Shown piece after piece: positions 5,874 to 10,273 of a stretch of DNA of 10,273 nucleotides. Location: positions 1-10,273 of the forward strand of contig CALWDV010000038.1 of assembly GCA_944376785.1 (NCBI GenBank), in the 5' to 3' direction. This stretch comes from an uncultured Clostridia bacterium. Lineage in GTDB: Bacteria; Bacillota; Clostridia; Christensenellales; UBA1242. The notes beneath the pieces are model-generated. The model was not told the origin of the DNA, searched no databases, and saw only the letters and a program-made list of their open reading frames with translations. The position numbers and the translations under genes are program-made. Positions within the stretch are counted from its first letter, which is position 1. The number at the start of each line of letters is the position of its first letter.

Positions 5874-8694
5874 AAAAGATGATAATTTTACTCCTGAGGA
5901 AATGGAAGAATTAGGAATTATTGATAATCAAATTAGTTTTGATGATTTAAGTGAAAATGAAAGCAAAAATTCCAAAAAAACTAACGAAAGTGAAAATAAC
6001 AATATGGAAAAAGAAATTAATAATGAAGATTCACAAAGTGAAAATAGCCATATTGAAACAAATGATAATTCTAATTTAGAAAACATTAATCAGGATTTTC
6101 AAAGCGAAGAAAATTTTAATGAAGTTGAAAATTCACAGCTTGAAAATTTAGAAGAAGAGCATAATGAAAATTTGGAGGAAAGTGAAATTAAAGTTACTGG
6201 CAAAGTTTCACGAAAAAAACAAGACCCTTCATACACATCACTTCTTAATGGCCAAGATGGAAATGGAATTATATCTAAAAGTGTTGAACAAGTTATTCAT
6301 GAAAGCATGATGCCTTATTCTGAATATGTTATTTTAGATAGGGCACTACCACGTGTTGAAGATGGTTTAAAACCTGTTCAAAGAAGAGTTTTATATAGTA
6401 TGCTTGAAGTTGGTGTAACACCAGATAAGCCATATAGAAAAAGTGCAACCATTGTTGGAACTTGCATGGGTAGATATCATCCACATGGTGACAGCAGTAT
6501 TTATCAAACCATGGTAAGATTGGCACAAGATTTTAACATGGGAATGTGTTTGGTTGATGGACACGGAAACTTTGGCTCGGTTGATGGAGATGGTGCAGCA
6601 GCAATGCGTTACACCGAAGCAAGATTAAGCCCAATTAGTTTGGAGTTATTACGTGACATTGAAAAAAACACTGTTACTTGGAGTTTTAACTTTGATGATA
6701 GCAGAAAAGAACCTGACATGTTACCAGGCAGATTTCCAAACTTGCTTGTTAATGGTGCAACAGGAATTGCTGTTGGACTTGCAACAAACATTCCAACACA
6801 TAATTTGGGTGAAACAATAGATTGTGTAACTGCATATATTGACAATCCAAACATAACACTTAACGAACTTTTAAAAATAATGCCGGGCCCAGATTTTTCA
6901 ACTGGTGGATACATTTTATCAACAAGTGATTTTAATGAAGTTTATAAAACTGGTAAAGGCAAAATTATTGTTAGAGCAAAATTAAACATTGAACCAAGTG
7001 AAAATGGTAAAAAGAACATTGTTATAACAGAAATTCCTTTTGGTGTTAATAAAGCAACAATGCTACAAAAAATTGCAAAACTAAAAGAAGCCGACCCAAC
7101 AGGTGTGTTAAGCGGTGTTGCTGATATTGTTGATGAATCTGACAGACACGGAACACGTGCTGTAATAAAACTTAAAAAAGATGCAAATGCAAAAGCAATA
7201 ATTAATTATTTATATAATAAAAGTGATTTGCAAACCAACTTTAATGTTAACATGGTTGCAATAGCAGAAGGAAAACCAAAACTTTTAAGTTTAATTGAAA
7301 TTATTTCTTATTATGTTAAGTATCAACGCAAAGTTGTTTATAACAGAACAAAATTTGATTTAGATGCAGCAGAAAAAAGAAAACATATTTTAGATGGTTT
7401 ATTAATTGCTATTAAAAATATTGATGATGTTATTAAAATAATTAAAACAAGTAAAAGCACAGTTGAAGCAAAACAACGTTTAATGGAAAAATTTTATTTA
7501 ACCGATGTTCAAGCACAAGCCATTTTAGATATGCGACTTGCAAGGCTTACAAGCTTAGAAGTTAATAAATTAATTAATGAGCTTGAAAATTTGATTAAGT
7601 TAATTGCAGAGTTAAAATCAATTTTGGAAAGCGAAAAGAAACTAATGAATGTGGTTAAAAAGGAATTAATTCAAATTAAAAAAGAATATGCTTATCCAAG
7701 AAAAAGTGAAATTATTAATCCAGCAGAAGAAGATGAATTACTTAACGAAGATAATGCTGTGGTTAATAGTGATGTTCCTTGCGAGGAAGTGCACGTTGTT
7801 TGCACAGATGGAAACACTTTAAAAGTTATTAACAAAAAAAGTTATAATTTATCTGCAAAAGAATTAAGTGCAAATCCAACAATTTATGAAGTGCCAAAAT
7901 TATCTTTGGTAATGCAAAACAATAAAAACCTTTACTTATTTACCAATTTAGGAAATTGCCATAAGGTTAAAGTTAACCAAATTCCACTTGCAAAATTAAA
8001 AGATAAAGGAACCGATGTTTCAAAATTTGTTAAAAACTTTATGCCAAACGAAAAAATTGTTGCAATGTTTGACTTTAATGAGGCAGACCAAGACACTGAA
8101 CTTATTTTTGCAACAAAACAAGGGTTAATTAAAATTTCAAAGCAAATTGATTATATTAGTGCAAAACAAAGCATTTCAGCAATTAAATTAAAAGAAAATG
8201 ATGAAGTTGTTTTTGTTAATTACGATAACCGTGAAAAATCACTTTTAATGTTTTCAAAAGATGGTATGGCTGTTAACATTATTAAAGATGATGTTGCTTG
8301 CTTAGGCAGAGTTAGTGCTGGTGTTAAAGGAATGACATTAAACAGTGGCGACTATGTTGTTTCCTGTGTTTTAAGTGGCGTTTTAGCTTACACAATTTTC
8401 ACATCTAATGGTTTTACAAAAGTAATTAAGGAAAGTGAAGTTGCATTAAGCAGTAGGGCAAGAAAAGGTGTTAAAGTTATAAACGGTAAAAAACTTGATA
8501 TTAAATTAATTGGGGCCTATGAATTAAATAAAAACATAAACTTTGTTGCTGTAACCAAAAACAACGATTTAGTTTTTGTTGAAAGCAAAAAATTGGTTTT
8601 AGAAAATAGATTAGGACAAGGTAAATCAATAACTCAAAACAAAAATGGAGTTGAAACAACATTGATAATTCCTTATGTTATTAATGAAAATTAA
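5863..8694 (+). CDS. gyrA/parC: Type IIA DNA topoisomerase subunit A (GyrA/ParC) with long acidic N-terminal extension
   Basis: This subunit cuts and rejoins DNA through an active-site tyrosine and wraps DNA with its C-terminal domain. The protein has 943 residues, longer than usual (about 800-880). Residues 1-135 are a disordered-looking Glu/Asn/Ser-rich extension, and the core starts near IISKSVEQVIHESMM (136). The core shows DGLKPVQRR (167-175), YHPHGDS (205-211) and RYTEAR with catalytic Tyr250; VDGHGNFGSVDGD is gyrase-like. The C-terminal domain from about 641 has six repeated strand units (near 641, 687, 744, 791, 841 and 892), consistent with a six-bladed pinwheel, but no GyrA box (QRRGGKG) in or after blade 1. 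At the E. coli Ser83/Asp87 positions it has Ser211 and Gln215. ATG at 5863 has GGAG six bases upstream and overlaps the end of subunit B by 11 bases. A missing GyrA box argues for relaxation/decatenation rather than classical negative supercoiling. Confidence 0.93.
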   Translation: MANKKDDNFTPEEMEELGIIDNQISFDDLSENESKNSKKTNESENNNMEKEINNEDSQSENSHIETNDNSNLENINQDFQSEENFNEVENSQLENLEEEHNENLEESEIKVTGKVSRKKQDPSYTSLLNGQDGNGIISKSVEQVIHESMMPYSEYVILDRALPRVEDGLKPVQRRVLYSMLEVGVTPDKPYRKSATIVGTCMGRYHPHGDSSIYQTMVRLAQDFNMGMCLVDGHGNFGSVDGDGAAAMRYTEARLSPISLELLRDIEKNTVTWSFNFDDSRKEPDMLPGRFPNLLVNGATGIAVGLATNIPTHNLGETIDCVTAYIDNPNITLNELLKIMPGPDFSTGGYILSTSDFNEVYKTGKGKIIVRAKLNIEPSENGKKNIVITEIPFGVNKATMLQKIAKLKEADPTGVLSGVADIVDESDRHGTRAVIKLKKDANAKAIINYLYNKSDLQTNFNVNMVAIAEGKPKLLSLIEIISYYVKYQRKVVYNRTKFDLDAAEKRKHILDGLLIAIKNIDDVIKIIKTSKSTVEAKQRLMEKFYLTDVQAQAILDMRLARLTSLEVNKLINELENLIKLIAELKSILESEKKLMNVVKKELIQIKKEYAYPRKSEIINPAEEDELLNEDNAVVNSDVPCEEVHVVCTDGNTLKVINKKSYNLSAKELSANPTIYEVPKLSLVMQNNKNLYLFTNLGNCHKVKVNQIPLAKLKDKGTDVSKFVKNFMPNEKIVAMFDFNEADQDTELIFATKQGLIKISKQIDYISAKQSISAIKLKENDEVVFVNYDNREKSLLMFSKDGMAVNIIKDDVACLGRVSAGVKGMTLNSGDYVVSCVLSGVLAYTIFTSNGFTKVIKESEVALSSRARKGVKVINGKKLDIKLIGAYELNKNINFVAVTKNNDLVFVESKKLVLENRLGQGKSITQNKNGVETTLIIPYVINEN

Positions 8695-8695
8695 T

Positions 8696-8728
8696 AAAAA
8701 AGTTGCAATTTAAGTTGCAACTTTTTTT
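8696..8728 (+). terminator. Intrinsic terminator of the topoisomerase operon
   Basis: GTTGCAA (8702-8708) pairs with TTGCAAC (8715-8721) around a 6-base loop; flanking A and T runs extend the stem to 13 pairs, and a 7-T run (8722-8728) follows. It starts directly after a double stop (TAA TAA, 8692-8697). Confidence 0.9.
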
Positions 8729-8837
8729 GTTAATTATGTTTTTTAGTAATATTTTTTATTATTTTTTAATATTAATTTACTAAATAATTTTTTTGTTGTG
8801 TATTAAAAATTTTTAATCAACATATTTAATTTTATTT

Positions 8838-8872
8838 TGTTAAAATTCGCTAAAATTCGAACAATTTTAACA
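8838..8872. repeat. Inverted repeat enclosing a tandem 10-base repeat, upstream of the deacetylase
   Basis: TGTTAAAATT (8838-8847) and AATTTTAACA (8863-8872) are perfect inverted arms with a 15-base spacer. The left arm overlaps a tandem repeat, TAAAATTCGC (8841-8850) and TAAAATTCGA (8851-8860), so copies fall one helical turn apart. It lies 29 bases upstream of the -10 and could be an activator or repressor site. No T-run follows, so it is not a terminator. Function is inferred from arrangement only. The rest of the gap (8729-8837) is AT-rich with nothing I can assign. Confidence 0.4.
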
Positions 8873-8900
8873 CTTAAAAAATTTAATTAATTATTTAATT

Positions 8901-8906
8901 TATAAT
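8901..8906 (+). promoter_or_regulatory. -10 element of the deacetylase-ssb operon
   Basis: A perfect TATAAT lies 18 bases before the ATG at 8925, but no -35 hexamer is found at normal spacing, so the promoter may rely on an activator or an alternative sigma factor. The expected transcript start (about 8913) coincides with an ATG that is in frame with the gene. Confidence 0.45.
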
Positions 8907-8914
8907 AAAATTAT

Positions 8915-8918
8915 GGAG
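8915..8918 (+). promoter_or_regulatory. Shine-Dalgarno GGAG that places the start at 8925
   Basis: GGAG lies six bases before ATG 8925. The in-frame ATG at 8913 overlaps this GGAG and has no Shine-Dalgarno of its own; it could be used only by leaderless initiation. Confidence 0.65.
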
Positions 8919-8924
8919 TGTAAT

Positions 8925-9689
8925 ATGAGGTTTTTAGTTGTTAAATCTAAACACATAAAATTTGCAATTCTTGTTATTATTTCAGCTGTAATACTGGGAA
9001 TAAATTTTGGTGGTGGTAGTGCTGCATCTGTGTTTTTTGGCTATGCTCCAAGAAAAGTTCCAATTTATTCAGTTGAAACAGAAGAAAAAAAAGTTGCTAT
9101 AACTTTTGATTCTGCATGGGGTGCCGATAAAACATTAAAAATTTTAGAAACACTAAAAGAATTTAATGTTAATGCAACATTTTTTTTAGTTGGATTTTGG
9201 GTGGAAGAATATCCTGAAATGGTTAAAGCAATTAACGATGCCGGAATTGAAATTGGAACTCACAGCAACACTCATGCCGATTTTGTTAAATTAAGTGAAA
9301 GTGAAATGAAACTTGAATTAAACACTTCAACAAATTTAATAAAAAACATTACAGGTAAAGAGGTTGAACTTTTTAGAGCTCCATATGGTAGTTATAACAA
9401 CTCTGTTATTTCAACTGCTGAAAGTTTAAATCTTAAAACAATTCAATGGGACGTTGACACATTAGATTGGAAAGGTTTAAGTGGAGTTGAAATTTGCAAT
9501 AGAGTTATTAACAAAGTAAAAAATGGTAGCATAATTTTATGCCATAACAATTCTGAACATATTTTAGATGCGTTACCTTTAATGCTTGATAGATTACAAA
9601 ATATGGGTTACACAGTTACAAGTGTTGGTGATTTAATAATAAAAGACAATTATTATGTTGATAATTTAGGAATTCAAAGAAAAAATTAA
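8925..9689 (+). CDS. Membrane-anchored polysaccharide deacetylase (CE4/NodB fold, PdaB-like)
   Basis: CE4 enzymes remove acetyl groups from GlcNAc or MurNAc in cell-wall glycans outside the membrane. The 254-residue protein has a basic start, one hydrophobic segment (about 12-28) and then a single NodB domain from about 55, so it should face outward as a signal-anchored enzyme. Motifs are: motif 1 TFDSAWG (60-66), motif 2 HSNTH (113-117), motif 3 RAPYG (151-155), motif 4 DTLDW (178-182) and motif 5 ILCHN (204-208). Motif 1 differs from the classical TFDDG: the first Asp (62, catalytic base) is kept, but the second, normally a metal ligand, is Ser63. The FD..WG form and overall length resemble the PdaB family linked to sporulation in Bacillus, but the symbol is not certain. 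I chose ATG 8925 for its GGAG spacing; ATG 8913 would add MECN. The ssb-like gene follows 15 bases later, probably in one operon. Confidence 0.88.
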   Translation: MRFLVVKSKHIKFAILVIISAVILGINFGGGSAASVFFGYAPRKVPIYSVETEEKKVAITFDSAWGADKTLKILETLKEFNVNATFFLVGFWVEEYPEMVKAINDAGIEIGTHSNTHADFVKLSESEMKLELNTSTNLIKNITGKEVELFRAPYGSYNNSVISTAESLNLKTIQWDVDTLDWKGLSGVEICNRVINKVKNGSIILCHNNSEHILDALPLMLDRLQNMGYTVTSVGDLIIKDNYYVDNLGIQRKN

Positions 9690-9704
9690 TTAGTGGAGGA
9701 TAAA

Positions 9705-10273
9705 ATGAATTTTGAACAAATGAACAACAATAAAGTTTATATTGCAGGAAGTGTGCTAACCGAACCAAAATTTGCATATGAAGTTTTTGGTGAGGGGTTT
9801 TATGAATTTGATTTAGAAGTTAAACGTTTAAGTGATGCAACAGATGTTATACCAATTACAATTAGTGAAAGATTATTAAGTGATGGAAATGTTAAAGTAG
9901 GTTCTAAAATTGCTTTTACTGGTCAATTTAGAAGTTATAATAAATTAGTTGAAGAAAAAAGTAAGTTAATGCTAACTGTTTTTGTTAGAGAAATAATGCC
10001 TTATGATGAAAATGAAAATCCAAATCAAATTGAACTAACAGGATTTGTTTGCAAAGAACCAATTTATAGAACAACGCCTTTTAAACGTGAAATTTGTGAT
10101 GTTTTAATTGCTGTTAACAGAAGTTATAATAAAAGTGATTATTTACCTTGCATTGCATGGGGCAGAAATGCAAAATTTGTTAAAGGTTTAAGTGTAGGTG
10201 ATAAATTAAACTTGGTGGGCAGAATTCAAAGCCGAGTTTATCAAAAGAAAATTGGAGATGAAATTCAAGAAAA
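9705..10273 (+). CDS. Two-OB-fold single-stranded DNA-binding protein (Clostridia-type), 3' end outside window
   Basis: The frame is open from ATG 9705 to the window end (189 residues) with GGAGG (9695-9699) five bases upstream. It reads as two tandem OB-fold units. The first is NKVYIAGSVLTEPKF...FYEFDLEVKRLSDATDVIPI...VGSKIAFTGQFRSYNK (about 9-80). The second is NQIELTGFVCKEPIYRTTP...ICDVLIAVNRSYNKSDYLPCIAWG...VGDKLNLVGRIQSRVYQKK (about 107-182). The second half has the SSB/PriB-like pattern of a beta-barrel ending in a VGRIQSR strand. From memory this matches a two-domain protein of about 210-220 residues widely annotated as single-stranded DNA-binding protein in Clostridia, distinct from the short canonical SSB with an acidic tip. 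It probably binds single-stranded DNA in replication or repair. It appears co-transcribed with the deacetylase. Confidence 0.85.
   Translation, partial: MNFEQMNNNKVYIAGSVLTEPKFAYEVFGEGFYEFDLEVKRLSDATDVIPITISERLLSDGNVKVGSKIAFTGQFRSYNKLVEEKSKLMLTVFVREIMPYDENENPNQIELTGFVCKEPIYRTTPFKREICDVLIAVNRSYNKSDYLPCIAWGRNAKFVKGLSVGDKLNLVGRIQSRVYQKKIGDEIQE

Noticed and set aside
3897..8694. Alternative genetic code (TGA as Trp) suggested by the very low G+C
   Set aside because: Both topoisomerase genes use TGG at tryptophan positions and contain no in-frame TGA; genes end in normal TAA stops.
8853..8872. Second LexA box upstream of the deacetylase (CGAAC at 8858)
   Set aside because: The half-site CGAAC is followed by AATTTTAAC, not GTTYG, so the other half is missing.

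Overview
The window is AT-rich bacterial DNA (G+C looks to be roughly 27-30% by eye). It uses the standard stop codons: tryptophan is TGG throughout and no gene needs TGA to be read through. Shine-Dalgarno sequences are GGAGG/GAGGTG-like, and most genes end in an A/T-flanked hairpin. MurG (HESD and SRGDQ motifs), the two-OB-fold SSB-like protein and the PdaB-like deacetylase all resemble Bacillota, most likely a Clostridia-type lineage. This is inferred from protein character, not from a search.

Layout. (1) 3-686, +: the 3' two thirds of a D-alanine--D-alanine ligase gene. It ends at a hairpin shared with a convergent gene. (2) 774-3674, -: three separately terminated genes. Reading with transcription from the right, these are murG, an Asn-rich membrane-anchored protein predicted to be a beta-propeller, and a 103-residue HTH protein whose promoter overlaps a LexA/SOS-box-like palindrome. 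(3) 3897-8694, +: a type IIA topoisomerase operon, subunit B (TTG start) followed by subunit A with an 11-base overlap, closed by a strong terminator. (4) 8925-10273, +: a PdaB-like polysaccharide deacetylase followed 15 bases later by a two-OB-fold single-stranded-DNA-binding protein that runs off the end.

How the genes relate. Ddl and MurG act in peptidoglycan precursor synthesis (cytoplasmic dipeptide, and lipid II), and the deacetylase is an envelope enzyme of the sporulation-associated PdaB type. The topoisomerase pair controls DNA topology, and SSB serves replication and repair. Most of the window is core housekeeping content. I see no transposon, phage, CRISPR, tRNA or rRNA. All intergenic gaps are under 300 bases, and each is accounted for by terminators, promoters or short inverted repeats.

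What deserves a second look: the topoisomerase A subunit has a long acidic N-terminal extension, no GyrA box, and Gln at the usually acidic quinolone-binding position. The small HTH gene has an SOS-box-like site. Three genes have an ATG fused to their Shine-Dalgarno sequence only a few bases from the predicted transcription start. The Asn-rich predicted propeller protein has no function I recognise. I found no convincing new multi-gene system.
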